DNA of 64,000 nt from Kribbella sandramycini (GTDB taxonomy: Bacteria; Actinomycetota; Actinomycetes; Propionibacteriales; Kribbellaceae): the NCBI RefSeq assembly GCF_013131805.1, contig NZ_JABJRC010000013.1:44513-108512 (forward strand). Direction: 5' to 3'. Positions 1 to 8,652 of the stretch are shown here, one piece after another (the stretch's first letter is position 1; each line of letters begins with the position of its first letter). Position numbers and translations under genes: made by a program. The notes below the pieces were generated by a model, which saw only the letters and a list, made by a program, of their open reading frames with translations, had not been told where the DNA came from and made no database searches.

Positions 1-1
1 G

Positions 2-706
2 TTGCGGAACACGCTGATCCTCGCCGGCGTCCAGTTGCTGCTGTTCTTCCCGGTCCCGATCGCACTCGCGCTGATCGTGGATTCCCTGGTCAGCAACCGG
101 ATCCGGCGCTGGTTCCAGACCATCGCCTACCTTCCGCACTTCCTGTCCTGGGTGCTGGTGGTGACGCTGTTCCAGCAGTCGCTCGGCGGGGCCGGGTTCG
201 TCAACAACCTGCTGCGGCAGGCCGGGCTGGACCCGATCCCGTTCATGACGAACCCCGACACCTTCCCGCTGCTCGTCGTCGCGCAGCTGGTCTGGAAGGA
301 CGCCGGCTGGGCGATGATCATCTTCCTGGCCGCGCTCACCACGGTCGACGTCTCGCTCTACGAGGCAGCGGCCGCGGACGGCGCCGGCCGCTGGCGCCGG
401 TTGTGGCACATCACGCTGCCCTCGCTGCGCACGGTGATCGTGCTACTGCTGATCCTCCGGATCGGCGACATCCTCAGCGTCGGCTTCGAACAGTTCATCC
501 TGCAACGCGACTCGGTCGGCCCCGGGGCGGCCGAAGTACTGGACACCTTCACGTACTACGCCGGCGTCGTCGGTGGTGACTGGAGCAGCGGGGCCGCGGC
601 CGGGCTGGCCAAGGGCGTGGTCGGCGCCCTGCTGTTGTGGGGCGCGAACTCCCTCGCCCATCGCCTCGGCGAACCCGGGATCTTCCAGCGGAGGGGCAGC
701 TCATGA
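2..706 (+). CDS. Sugar ABC transporter permease, LplB type (5' partial)
   Basis: Inner-membrane subunit of a binding-protein-dependent carbohydrate importer. 234 residues are visible, with several hydrophobic segments and an EAA loop (EAAAADGAGRWRRLWHITLP) at about residues 123-142 that docks on the ATPase. The frame is open to the window edge and the family is usually near 300 residues, so the N-terminus lies upstream; the apparent first codon is not a start. It ends in ATGA, overlapping the start of the next permease, so the two are translationally coupled. The binding protein should lie upstream and no ATPase is visible. The substrate is unknown; LplB relatives include oligosaccharide importers. 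Confidence 0.9.
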   Translation: MRNTLILAGVQLLLFFPVPIALALIVDSLVSNRIRRWFQTIAYLPHFLSWVLVVTLFQQSLGGAGFVNNLLRQAGLDPIPFMTNPDTFPLLVVAQLVWKDAGWAMIIFLAALTTVDVSLYEAAAADGAGRWRRLWHITLPSLRTVIVLLLILRIGDILSVGFEQFILQRDSVGPGAAEVLDTFTYYAGVVGGDWSSGAAAGLAKGVVGALLLWGANSLAHRLGEPGIFQRRGSS

Positions 707-1578
707 GGCCGGTGTGGAAAGAGAAGCCGGCCCCGGCGTACCAGGCGATCAAAGCCGTCGTCCTCGGCGGCTTCGCGCTCGCGATCGTCATCCCGATCCT
801 GGTCGTGGTCTCGACGTCGCTGGCCAGCGATCAGGACATCATCGACGCCGGGGGCTACGTGCTCTGGCCGTCGCATCCGACGCTCAAGGCGTACGAGACG
901 TTGTTCAGCGGCGGGCTGATGGGCCGGGCGATCCTGGTCAGCGTCTTCGTGACGCTGGTCGGGACGGCGATCGCGCTCGCCGTCACGATCGCGCTCGCGT
1001 ACGCGACCTCACGGCCGGTGCTGTTCGGGCGACCGGTGCTGCTGATGGTGCTGTTCACGTTGCTGTTCGCGCCAGGCATCATCCCGATGTTCCTGGTGGT
1101 CAAGCAGCTCGGTCTGCTGGACAGCCTGTGGTCGCTGATCCTGCCGGGCGTGCTCGGCGCGTTCAACTTCGTTGTCCTGCGCACCTTCTTCATGAATGTG
1201 CCGGGTGAGCTGCTGGAGAGCGCGCGGATCGACGGCGCCGGCGACTTCATGATCCTGCGCCGGATCGTGATGCCGCTGTCCAAGGCAGTGATCGCGGTGG
1301 TCGGGCTGTTCTACGCGGTCGGCTTCTGGAACGCCTTCTTCAACGCGCTGCTCTACCTGAACGACACGTCGAAATGGCCGGTTCAGGTCATCCTGCGGAC
1401 GTATGTCCTGCAGGGTAAGTCGCTGTCGGCAGACCAACTCGGCGTCGAGCCGCTGCCGCAGCCGCAATCACTGCAGATGGCGGTCGTGGTCGTTGCCCTG
1501 GTCCCGATCGCGATGGTCTACCCGTTCTTGCAAAGGCATTTCACCAAGGGCGTCATCACGGGCGCGGTCAAGGGCTGA
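703..1578 (+). CDS. Sugar ABC transporter permease, LplC/YtcP type
   Basis: Second membrane subunit of the same importer, 291 residues. The ATG start overlaps the previous stop (ATGA) and has a GAGG ribosome site about 8 bases upstream; the frame is open further upstream, but this start fits the family. The N-terminus is short and basic and is followed by a transmembrane helix near residues 16-40. The EAA loop (ESARIDGAGDFMILRRIVMP) lies at about residues 172-191. The C-terminus (F-x-K-G-x-x-x-G-A-V-K-G) is typical of MalG/LplC permeases. A LacI-type regulator starts 20 bases downstream and probably controls the operon. Confidence 0.92.
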   Translation: MRPVWKEKPAPAYQAIKAVVLGGFALAIVIPILVVVSTSLASDQDIIDAGGYVLWPSHPTLKAYETLFSGGLMGRAILVSVFVTLVGTAIALAVTIALAYATSRPVLFGRPVLLMVLFTLLFAPGIIPMFLVVKQLGLLDSLWSLILPGVLGAFNFVVLRTFFMNVPGELLESARIDGAGDFMILRRIVMPLSKAVIAVVGLFYAVGFWNAFFNALLYLNDTSKWPVQVILRTYVLQGKSLSADQLGVEPLPQPQSLQMAVVVVALVPIAMVYPFLQRHFTKGVITGAVKG

Positions 1579-1592
1579 TTTCTGCAAGAATC
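1577..1592. promoter_or_regulatory. Imperfect palindrome just before the lacI-type start
   Basis: GATTTCTGCAAGAATC is symmetric at 12 of 16 positions and ends 6 bases before the ATG of the LacI-family gene. It could be an autoregulatory operator, as is common in this family. The match is weak and there is no second copy in the window to support it. Confidence 0.3.
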
Positions 1593-1598
1593 GTCCGT

Positions 1599-2591
1599 AT
1601 GTCGATACCGGCTGATCGGCCAACCCTGCGGATGGTCGCGAAAGAGGCGGGAGTCTCGGTCGCGACCGTCTCCTACGTGCTGTCCGGGCGTCATCGCAGT
1701 CACACCATCAAGGACTCCACGGCCGACCGGGTCCGCGAGGTCGCGAGCCGGCTGGGCTACCGGCGGAACGACGCCGCCCGCGCGATCCGGACCGGCAAGT
1801 CGGATCTGGTGCTGCTGTCGCTGAACGTGCTGGCCGACCCATGGTCCCAGGCCGTCGCGTCGACCGTGAGCGCCGCCGTCGCCCCGCTCGGCAAGACCGC
1901 GCTGATCGTTGCCGACGGCGACTGGCGGACCGTCCTGGCGAACCGGACGCCCGATGTGATCTTCATCGACAGTGTCGGCCCGGAGGCCGAAGAGGTCGCC
2001 GAGCTGGAGACCTTCGCGGCGCAAGGCGTCCAGATCGTCGCCTTCGGCGAGACACTGGAGCCGCGCGGGTTCGACGTGATCCGCAGCGGGGCCGAGCCGC
2101 GCTGTCACCTGGCCGTCGAGCACCTGCTCGCCCAGCACGACCGGGTCGGCGCGCTCACCTCGCGCACCTCCGGGTTCGCCCGCTTCGACGCCTACCTGAA
2201 CACGCTGAAGGCAGCCGGCAAACCGATCGTCGACGCCGATATCGAGGTGTTCGAGCGGCATCCCGAGGGCGCCTACCGGGCCGCGATGACCCTGCTGAGC
2301 AAGCCCGACCGGCCGTCCGCCGTTTACTGTACGACGGACTTCGCCGCGATCGCCGTCGTCCGGGCCGCGCACCGGCTGCGGATCGACGTACCGCGCGACC
2401 TGGCCGTGGTCGGCGTCGGCAACACCCCCGAAGGCGAGCATCTGGATCCGTCGCTATCGACCGTCGGGCCGGTCGGTTTCAACGAGGCGCTGGCCCGGAT
2501 CATCGTCGGCCGGTTGACCGATCGGGAAGGCGCCGACGGGCAGGTCTTCGACTTCCCGTGGCAGCTGATCGTCCGGGAGTCCTCGCGATGA
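1599..2591 (+). CDS. LacI-family transcriptional regulator
   Basis: 330-residue sugar-responsive repressor. The N-terminal helix-turn-helix (residues about 9-32) contains the family signature VAKEAGVSVATVSYVLSG, followed by the hinge region and a periplasmic-binding-protein-like effector domain ending in the usual V-G-V-G-N and L-S-T-V segments. It follows two sugar permeases by 20 bases, so it is likely the local regulator of that importer. Its stop overlaps the start of the phosphotransferase gene (ATGA), so both proteins come from one message. The inducer cannot be read from the sequence. Confidence 0.95.
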   Translation: MSIPADRPTLRMVAKEAGVSVATVSYVLSGRHRSHTIKDSTADRVREVASRLGYRRNDAARAIRTGKSDLVLLSLNVLADPWSQAVASTVSAAVAPLGKTALIVADGDWRTVLANRTPDVIFIDSVGPEAEEVAELETFAAQGVQIVAFGETLEPRGFDVIRSGAEPRCHLAVEHLLAQHDRVGALTSRTSGFARFDAYLNTLKAAGKPIVDADIEVFERHPEGAYRAAMTLLSKPDRPSAVYCTTDFAAIAVVRAAHRLRIDVPRDLAVVGVGNTPEGEHLDPSLSTVGPVGFNEALARIIVGRLTDREGADGQVFDFPWQLIVRESSR

Positions 2592-3328
2592 GGCCGAGCG
2601 GCGCCGGGTGGGAGCCGATCGATGTCGGCGAGTCGGGCGCGGCGGTGTATCGGCGAGGTGACGTGTTCGCCAAGTGCAGCGCGGATATCGCCGAGCTGGC
2701 GGCGGAGCGGGATCGCATCGCCTGGCTCGCGGGGACGCCGGTGCCGGGCGCATCCGTCGTCGATTGGCAGGAGTCCACAGGCGGCGCGTGTCTGGTGACG
2801 AGCGCGGTCCCGGGCGTGGCGGGGGTCGACCTGCCGGCGTCCTCGTGGTTGGGGGCGATGGAGAGTCTTGGACGCGCGATGCGCGAGCTGCACTCGTTGC
2901 CGGGCTGCCCGTTCGAGCGGCCGCTCGCGTCGGTGATCGCCGGCGCGACGGACGTCGTCCGCCGGGGTGCGGTGAATCCGGAGTTCCTGACCGACGAGTG
3001 GCGGGCGGTGACCCCGGAGTCGCTCCTCGACCGAGTGGTTGCGGAGAGCCCCTATGTCGAGTCGGTCGCGGAGCCGGTGGTCTGTCATGGGGATGCCTGC
3101 CTGCCGAATGTGTTCTTCGACCCGGTCACGCTGCGGGTGACCGGTTTCATCGACCTCGGCCGCCTCGGCGTCGCCGATCGGTACGCCGACCTGGCGCTGA
3201 CCACGATCCAGCTGTACGACGAGTGGTCGGTCGACCCCGGGCCGTTCCTGGCGGCGTACGGGCTGGTGGAGCCGGATCACCGGCGACTCGACTTCTTCCG
3301 GCTGCTGGATCCGTTGACCTGGGGCTGA
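2588..3328 (+). CDS. APH(3')-like phosphotransferase
   Basis: 246-residue protein of the aminoglycoside phosphotransferase/choline kinase fold. The catalytic segment VCHGDACLPNVFFD (Brenner motif, about residues 164-177) and the metal-binding DLGRLGVADRYADL (about 189-202) closely match APH(3') and APH(3'') kinases, and the length is close to the family's roughly 264. The ATG is inside the stop of the LacI-type gene, so translation is coupled. The context is sugar uptake rather than a resistance cassette, and base composition does not differ from the neighbours. It may phosphorylate an imported glycoside or an aminoglycoside; sequence alone does not decide. Confidence 0.85.
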   Translation: MRPSGAGWEPIDVGESGAAVYRRGDVFAKCSADIAELAAERDRIAWLAGTPVPGASVVDWQESTGGACLVTSAVPGVAGVDLPASSWLGAMESLGRAMRELHSLPGCPFERPLASVIAGATDVVRRGAVNPEFLTDEWRAVTPESLLDRVVAESPYVESVAEPVVCHGDACLPNVFFDPVTLRVTGFIDLGRLGVADRYADLALTTIQLYDEWSVDPGPFLAAYGLVEPDHRRLDFFRLLDPLTWG

Positions 3329-3347
3329 ACCGCCGTACCGTGGGGGC

Positions 3348-3866
3348 GTGCGGACATCGGTCGAGATCGTCGCTCTGGTCGTCTCGCCCGTGCACGCCTT
3401 CGAAGGCCGCCCCGCCGACGGTCCCCGCCCCGACCCCGAGCCGATCAGCCGGACCGCGATCGAGATCCGCGCCGGTCTCGGCATCGTCGGCGACCGGTAC
3501 TACGCGCAGCGCATCCACCGCAACGCCGCGATCACCTTCCTCGACGTCGCCTCCGTCGAAGCTCTGGGGCTCCTGACGCCGGCCGACCCGACGCTCCTCC
3601 GGCGCAACATCGTCCTCCGCGGCTTCCCCATCGACACTCTCGCCGCCCCGCCCGGCGCAATCACCCATCGGCGCTTCACGCTGGACTCGGGCGACGGGCC
3701 GGTGACCTTCGAGGCCCACCGACCCGCCAACCCTTGTGCCTGGATGAACGTCGTTCTCGCCCCTGGTGCGATGAAGGGGTTACGCGGCCGCGGCGGCGTC
3801 CGCACCACCCCGATCACCTCAGGCGCCTTACGTGTCGGCCCGGCCGAGCTCGACGTCCTCGACTAG
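3348..3866 (+). CDS. MOSC domain protein
   Basis: 172-residue protein with the C-terminal domain of molybdenum cofactor sulfurases. MOSC domains carry sulfur on a conserved cysteine and often act with molybdoenzymes. Visible landmarks are the early DRYY segment, the central LRRNIVLRGFPIDTL (about residues 85-99), the N-P-C-A-W stretch carrying a candidate cysteine, and the late LRGRGGVRTTPITSG. The start is GTG at 3348. Its stop shares four bases (CTAG) with the stop of the opposite S33 peptidase gene. No molybdoenzyme is encoded nearby, so the partner is unknown. Confidence 0.82.
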   Translation: MRTSVEIVALVVSPVHAFEGRPADGPRPDPEPISRTAIEIRAGLGIVGDRYYAQRIHRNAAITFLDVASVEALGLLTPADPTLLRRNIVLRGFPIDTLAAPPGAITHRRFTLDSGDGPVTFEAHRPANPCAWMNVVLAPGAMKGLRGRGGVRTTPITSGALRVGPAELDVLD

Positions 3867-5470
3867 CCGCCCGGTGGCGGCTGCGGCGGCATACCCGGTA
3901 CCGACTTCTCCGCCGGCAGTTGGCCTGTCAACAGGAAGGTGTCGACCAGCTCGTCCACCCGGAGGTTCTTGTACGGCGGATTGCTCGCGTAGATCCCGTG
4001 CTGACCTTCGTCGGTCACGGTCAGCAGCCGCGAGTTCGCGAACCCGGCATGCGCTTCGAGCGCACCCTCGATCGGGGTCGCCGGATCACGTTCGGACTGG
4101 ACGAGCAGCACCGGCGGCACGCCCTTGCCGTCGATCACCGGGAACTGCGTCGGCGGCCGGTTCCAGTACATGCACGGCTGCATGACCCACTGACCGCCGG
4201 CGAGCGTGAGTCCGTCGTCGAGGAACTGCTGGGACTGCTTGATGGCGCCGTCCTCGGTGGTCGGCCAGGGCCCGTCGTTGCAGAGGATCGACCAGAACGT
4301 CGACGGGTACGCGTCCGCGGCCATCGGTGCGGCCTGCAGATCGGTGTCGACGGCCTGCTGGCGCCGCTGGATCCGCTGGGCCGCCGCCGACTTGGCCGCT
4401 GCGGGCGCCGCGCTGGTCAGCGTGCGGATGTCGACCAGCATCGAAGCCGTTGTCGGGTACTGCGCCGTGTAGTAGATGCCGTCGCGGGCAAGCTGGTCGA
4501 AGGCATCCGGGGACAGACGGACGCCGTTGTAGACGATCGGCTTGGCCGCGATCACCTTGCGCATCTGCTCGAACTGCTGCCGTACGTCCTCGCTGGTCGT
4601 GCCGAAGCCGTACACCTTGTCGTACTTCGCCATCCAGGGCAGGAAGTCCACCCGCCACTTGCGTTCGTAGCCCATCGGCTGCCGGCGGAAGTTCTCCTCC
4701 CAGGAACCGGTGAAGCGGACGACGGAGTCCAGCGCGAAGTTGCCGACGCGTTTCGGGTAGGCCTGCGCGTAGTAGGCGCCGAGCCACGTTCCGCCGGACC
4801 AGCCGACGTAATTGATCTTCGGCCGGCGCAGCAGCACCCGGAGCAGGTCCATGTCCTTGATCGTCTGCAGCGTGCTGATCACCGGGCCGAGGTCGCCGGC
4901 ATTGCGCTGGCACTCCTCGACGATGCCCTTGGTGTTGTTCAGGATCAGGCGCAGATTGGCGTCGGCGCGATCGCGCGAGTCGCCGCTCGCCATCCGGCCG
5001 AAGGCGCCACCGCAGCTGACATTGGTGCTGTGGCCGGTGCCGCGGACGTCGAAGCCGATCACCTCCTGCTCGGCCAGCAGCTCCTTCTGTCTGCGCAGCT
5101 TCGCGGCGAAGATCCGGCCGGGCTGACCGGGGCCGCCCGGGTTGATCACGACCGAGGCCTTGGCCACGCCGGTCGATGGCAGCCGGCTGATGGCGATCGT
5201 GAGCTCGCGCTTGTCGGCGAGGTTGTCCCAGTCGCGCGGCGTCCGGTAGGTGGCGCACTCCAGGTGTTCCGCACCGGCGGGCGGCGCGAACGGCAGCTCG
5301 TCGGCGCGACACAGGTGCCAGTCGAGCAGCTGGGCCGCGAAACGGTCGGGGATGGCGGTCGAGTTCAGCGGCAGAGTTTCGGCGCTGGGGGCCGCGGTCG
5401 CGGCCGGCGCCACTGGCAGCACGAGGCTGACGGCGATCGCCGACACCAGCGCTGCACGAATTTTCGGCAT
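3863..5470 (-). CDS. Secreted S33-family alpha/beta hydrolase (tripeptidyl aminopeptidase-like)
   Basis: 535-residue exported hydrolase. The ATG at 5470 is preceded by an AAGGA ribosome site and begins a signal peptide ending near ATAA-P (about residue 26). The nucleophile elbow G-W-S-G-G is near residue 221, the acid is in SERDPATP (about 460), and the histidine is in DEGQHG (about 490). An oxyanion segment NPGGPGQPG precedes them, and the C-terminal TAP-like extension is present. Relatives release tripeptides from extracellular protein. A paralogue lies at 37914-39482. It diverges from the sortase gene and converges on the MOSC gene with a four-base stop overlap. Confidence 0.9.
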   Translation of the reverse strand: MPKIRAALVSAIAVSLVLPVAPAATAAPSAETLPLNSTAIPDRFAAQLLDWHLCRADELPFAPPAGAEHLECATYRTPRDWDNLADKRELTIAISRLPSTGVAKASVVINPGGPGQPGRIFAAKLRRQKELLAEQEVIGFDVRGTGHSTNVSCGGAFGRMASGDSRDRADANLRLILNNTKGIVEECQRNAGDLGPVISTLQTIKDMDLLRVLLRRPKINYVGWSGGTWLGAYYAQAYPKRVGNFALDSVVRFTGSWEENFRRQPMGYERKWRVDFLPWMAKYDKVYGFGTTSEDVRQQFEQMRKVIAAKPIVYNGVRLSPDAFDQLARDGIYYTAQYPTTASMLVDIRTLTSAAPAAAKSAAAQRIQRRQQAVDTDLQAAPMAADAYPSTFWSILCNDGPWPTTEDGAIKQSQQFLDDGLTLAGGQWVMQPCMYWNRPPTQFPVIDGKGVPPVLLVQSERDPATPIEGALEAHAGFANSRLLTVTDEGQHGIYASNPPYKNLRVDELVDTFLLTGQLPAEKSVPGMPPQPPPGG

Positions 5471-5609
5471 ACGTCGTCCTTGGGAGGTTGGAAAACGGAG
5501 CCCTACGACTATCGGGAGCGGGGCCGGACGACAATCGTTACGGCCTGCATCGAATCGTTTCCATGGGCACTTTCGGGAGGTTTTCGGTGCGGCGGAATAC
5601 CGTCGCAGG

Positions 5610-6311
5610 GTGAGGCTGGTCGGAGGATTTGTGCTGCTGTTGGCGGTGCTGGCGGGTTGTACGGACGCGCCGGTCGCTGCGCCGCGGTCAGAGGCGCCGC
5701 CGCCGGCTTCGGTCACCCCGGATCCGAGTACGCCGCCGCCCAGTACGCCGTCGCCCAGCAAACCGGCGCCCAGCAAATCGGCGCCGCGGACGCCGCGGCC
5801 GACCGGGCCGGTGACGATGAGCATCCCGGCGATCGGCGTCCAGGGCTTGCGAGTCGTGTACTACACCGGGACGGCGGACGATCGGCCCGGGACCGTGATC
5901 CAGGATCGGGGGGTGGCCGCGAGTCCGCGCGGGCGGGCCGGGGGTGTGGGCGCGGGGGAGATCGGCAACTTCATCATCACCGGGCATCGGGTGTCGCACG
6001 GGCGGCCGCTGGAGCGGGTGCCGGAGCTGAAGAACGGCGCACACGTGCTGATCACCGTCGGCGGGACGGTCTACGACTACGTCGTGAACGACACGATGAC
6101 GATCTCGTTCCGCAAGCCGGCCGAGAAGGCGCAGCAGAATGCCGCGGTGCCCGGCCGGCCCGGCGTCCGGCCGACACAGGCGATGCTGACCATCTCGACC
6201 TGCGCCACCCCGGAAGACAATGCCGCCGGCAACTACTGGCGGGACGCGCTCGGCAACCCCGAGCATCGCATCAACAAGATTGCGAGGCTGACCGCGACGC
6301 GTCCGGCCTGA
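5610..6311 (+). CDS. Sortase (class E/F-like) with lipoprotein signal
   Basis: 233-residue cell-surface transpeptidase. The GTG start gives a hydrophobic leader ending in a lipobox LLAVLAGC, then a Pro/Ser-rich linker to about residue 68, then the sortase barrel. Catalytic residues are visible: His in TGHRVSHG (about 126), Cys in LTISTC (about 198) and Arg in HRINK (about 219). Most sortases are held by a membrane helix; here the cysteine of the lipobox suggests lipid anchoring. No LPxTG-type substrate is encoded in the window, so it may serve distant genes. The ribosome site before 5610 is weak, so the start is likely but not certain. Confidence 0.88.
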   Translation: MRLVGGFVLLLAVLAGCTDAPVAAPRSEAPPPASVTPDPSTPPPSTPSPSKPAPSKSAPRTPRPTGPVTMSIPAIGVQGLRVVYYTGTADDRPGTVIQDRGVAASPRGRAGGVGAGEIGNFIITGHRVSHGRPLERVPELKNGAHVLITVGGTVYDYVVNDTMTISFRKPAEKAQQNAAVPGRPGVRPTQAMLTISTCATPEDNAAGNYWRDALGNPEHRINKIARLTATRPA

Positions 6312-7463
6312 TCAGCTCAGGTCGCGGATGAGAGTGGTGGATTTTCCGGCCAGGGCGGCCGGGATCCGGCGGCGGAGGACGGGGAGTTTGAGCGTCCGGA
6401 GCATCAACCGGCGGACGAGCAGTTGGGTGCGGGAGGCGGGCAGGAACCAGCGGGCGGCGGATCGGCCGACTTGTTGTTTCTCCTCGACGACCGGCCGCCA
6501 GATTCGTTCGTACGCGGTGAATGCGGCCTCGGGGGACTCCGCGCGGGCGAGTTCGCCGCCGAGGACGTAGGCGCCGGCGATCGCCAAGGATGCGCCCTGC
6601 CCGGCGAGCAGTGAGACCGCCTGGCAAGCGTCACCGACCAGGCCGACCCGTCCGTTGTGCCAGGTTGGCATGACGATCTGGGCCACTTGGTCGTAGTAGA
6701 GCTCGGGCGGGCAAGCAGCCAGCGCCTCCGGGACGACCCAGCCCAGCTCGCCGTACGCCGTCCGCATCGCCGTTTGCGCGTCTGTCGGCAGGGCTGGGTC
6801 GGTCGATCGGTGGACGCCGAAGGCGGCGACCCGGCCGTCGCGGAGCGGGTAACAGCCGAACTGGGCGCCGATCGTGTCGGTGAGGCAGAAGCGGCCGGCT
6901 ACTCGGTCGCGGATCTGTGGGTCGTCGAATATGAACGCTGAGGTGTGGAAGCCGAGGTGCCGCAGGTACTGAGATTCCGGGCCGAAGGCGAGCTGGCGTA
7001 CGGTGGAATGGATGCCGTCGGCACCGATCACCACGTCGCCTGCGAGCGTCGTCCCGTCCGCGAGTGTCACTTGGGGGCCGTCCGGATCCACCTCGACGAC
7101 CGGAGCGCCGTACCGGATATTGATTGCTAACGGCAACTGATCGCGCAGGACGTGTTCCAGATCGGGGCGCATCAGGCTGAGGACTTCGCCGTCCGCGACC
7201 TGGGCGGTGTCGATACCGGCGCGGCGGCGACCACGTTCGTCGACCAGGACTGCTTCGGTGATCGGGTAGGCGATCTTGCGGAGTGCGGGGAGCAGGCCCA
7301 GCTCGCGCGCCGCGTCCAGCCCGGGGCCGAAGAAGTCGATCATGTAGCCCTCGTCGCGGGGGCTGGTGGATCGCTCGAGCAGGACCACCTCCTGACCGAG
7401 TGCGTGCAGCCGGTGTGCAAGGGCCAGGCCGGCCATGCCGGTGCCGCAGACGATCACTCGCAT
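6312..7463 (-). CDS. FAD-dependent monooxygenase
   Basis: 383-residue class A flavin monooxygenase. The FAD-binding GTGMAGLALAHRL is at residues 7-19, the DG motif VIGADGIHSTVR near 147-158, and the GD motif GRVGLVGDACQAV near 270-282. Family members hydroxylate aromatic or polyketide substrates with NAD(P)H and oxygen. The start at 7463 overlaps the end of the upstream TetR gene by 10 bases, so both form one operon with the regulator first. The gene ends one base after the sortase stop. The substrate is unknown; TetR coupling suggests an inducible detoxification or degradation role. Confidence 0.92.
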   Translation of the reverse strand: MRVIVCGTGMAGLALAHRLHALGQEVVLLERSTSPRDEGYMIDFFGPGLDAARELGLLPALRKIAYPITEAVLVDERGRRRAGIDTAQVADGEVLSLMRPDLEHVLRDQLPLAINIRYGAPVVEVDPDGPQVTLADGTTLAGDVVIGADGIHSTVRQLAFGPESQYLRHLGFHTSAFIFDDPQIRDRVAGRFCLTDTIGAQFGCYPLRDGRVAAFGVHRSTDPALPTDAQTAMRTAYGELGWVVPEALAACPPELYYDQVAQIVMPTWHNGRVGLVGDACQAVSLLAGQGASLAIAGAYVLGGELARAESPEAAFTAYERIWRPVVEEKQQVGRSAARWFLPASRTQLLVRRLMLRTLKLPVLRRRIPAALAGKSTTLIRDLS

Positions 7464-8008
7464 GGGATCACCACTCGACGGAGGACTGCGCCGACCTGGT
7501 CGTCGAGTGGGCCGAGACTGCGGTGCAGTAGCAGGCCGTCGACGGCGGCGGCCAGGATGGCGGCTGACGCGGCCGGATCGGCGACCTGATGAGCGGCGAG
7601 CCAGTCGGTGATCTGGGTGCGGAAGGCGGTCACGAGCCCGGCGATCCGGTCGCGGAGCTCGGGGTCGCGACCGGCGGCCAGGTAGGTCTCGACGAACAGC
7701 CGGGACATCGGGTCGGTCCCCGAGTACTGGTCGACGGAGGCGAGTAGGGCGTCGACGCCGTCCGCCGGGCTCGTCGCCACCGCGAAGACCTGTTGGGAGG
7801 TCTCCAGCACCTCCCGCATCGCGGTGACCGCGGCCTCGGACAACACGGCCTGGATCGACGGGAAGTGGTAATGCACCACGCTCGCGCTGACACCGGCGTG
7901 CTCCGCGAGGATGCGGGTACTCACCGCCGACCACCCGCGCTCCCCGATCAGCTCCGCCGCGGCGGTCAGCAGCCGCCGCCTGACCTGCTCGCCTTTCGTT
8001 ACCGCCAT
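7454..8008 (-). CDS. TetR-family transcriptional regulator
   Basis: 184-residue repressor. The N-terminal helix-turn-helix reads LAEHAGVSASVVHYHFPS (about residues 34-51), followed by a helical ligand-binding domain. Two in-frame ATGs exist at 8014 and 8008; GGAG sits directly against the first but 6 bases before the second, so 8008 is preferred. The last 10 bases overlap the flavin monooxygenase gene, which it very probably regulates together with itself. Confidence 0.93.
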   Translation of the reverse strand: MAVTKGEQVRRRLLTAAAELIGERGWSAVSTRILAEHAGVSASVVHYHFPSIQAVLSEAAVTAMREVLETSQQVFAVATSPADGVDALLASVDQYSGTDPMSRLFVETYLAAGRDPELRDRIAGLVTAFRTQITDWLAAHQVADPAASAAILAAAVDGLLLHRSLGPLDDQVGAVLRRVVIPCE

Positions 8009-8028
8009 GCGCATCTCCAGGGCGTTCG

Positions 8029-8052
8029 ACCTGTACGATCGCCCTGATTCTA
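8029..8052 (-). promoter_or_regulatory. Candidate promoter/operator of the tetR-monooxygenase operon
   Basis: On the minus strand TAGAAT (8047-8052) resembles a -10 hexamer about 40 bases before the TetR start. Immediately downstream lies the partly symmetric CGATCGTACAGGTCGAACG (8029-8047), placed where a TetR dimer would block transcription. Only about five of eight arm positions are symmetric. Confidence 0.35.
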
Positions 8053-8087
8053 GTCCATGCCGATCGACGGTTGGGAAGCGCCCGGAG

Positions 8088-8510
8088 TTACTTGCGGCCG
8101 AACTTCCACCACTTCGGCTTGTTCGCGCGGATCTCGTCCGGCGTCAGCGGCGGCGGCACCGGCGGCCGCGACTCTTCGGTGAGGAAGTCGCCGGACTCCG
8201 TGTCGTACGGCGTCACCCCGAGCCGCCGGCTGATCTCCATCACGATCGGAATCGATCGCGCCCCGTCGTTCAGATAGAACGTGATGTCGCGGACCTCGAT
8301 CCCCTTCCCGATCGTCATCTCGACATCGAACTCGTCACTGCGCAGCACCAGCCAGGACGGCTTGCTCACGTCCACCCCCGGCACCACCTCCCGGACGACG
8401 TCAACCACCTCACCCGACCGCCCCACCGACGGCGGCTCATACCCGTCCGGCATGTCCTCGAGGCGCCGCACGCCCCCTGGCCCTCGCACCGCATAAACAG
8501 CCCAGCTCAT
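8088..8510 (-). CDS. Conserved hypothetical protein
   Basis: 140-residue soluble protein with no signal peptide or membrane segment. It reads as a single alpha/beta domain (MSWAVYAVRGPGGVRRLEDM at the N-terminus) with a Pro-rich, basic C-terminal tail ending KPKWWKFGRK. The start is ATG at 8510, with GGAG close upstream. I recall similar proteins in other actinobacteria but know no function. It stands alone between the TetR operon and the metallopeptidase triplet and is transcribed away from the latter. Confidence 0.75.
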   Translation of the reverse strand: MSWAVYAVRGPGGVRRLEDMPDGYEPPSVGRSGEVVDVVREVVPGVDVSKPSWLVLRSDEFDVEMTIGKGIEVRDITFYLNDGARSIPIVMEISRRLGVTPYDTESGDFLTEESRPPVPPPLTPDEIRANKPKWWKFGRK

Positions 8511-8652
8511 GACTCCAGCATCCCTCACGTCGTCCAGCCGGCCTTCAGCGGATGTCAAAAGGTGCAATTTGGTGGGGTTGGGGGTCTGGTCCGGTTTAGG
8601 ATCAGCCGCCGGTTTGGGGGCCGGGGGTGAACGTTGAGAGGTTTGGGGAGAG

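Noticed and set aside
2588..3328. Acquired antibiotic-resistance gene
   Set aside because: No mobile element, cassette or composition shift surrounds it and it is translationally coupled to a chromosomal regulator.
3734..6331. Very long plus-strand open frame across the S33 peptidase region
   Set aside because: It is antisense to a recognisable signal-peptide protease with intact catalytic residues; the translated sequence is low-complexity Arg/Gly, typical of a GC-rich shadow frame.
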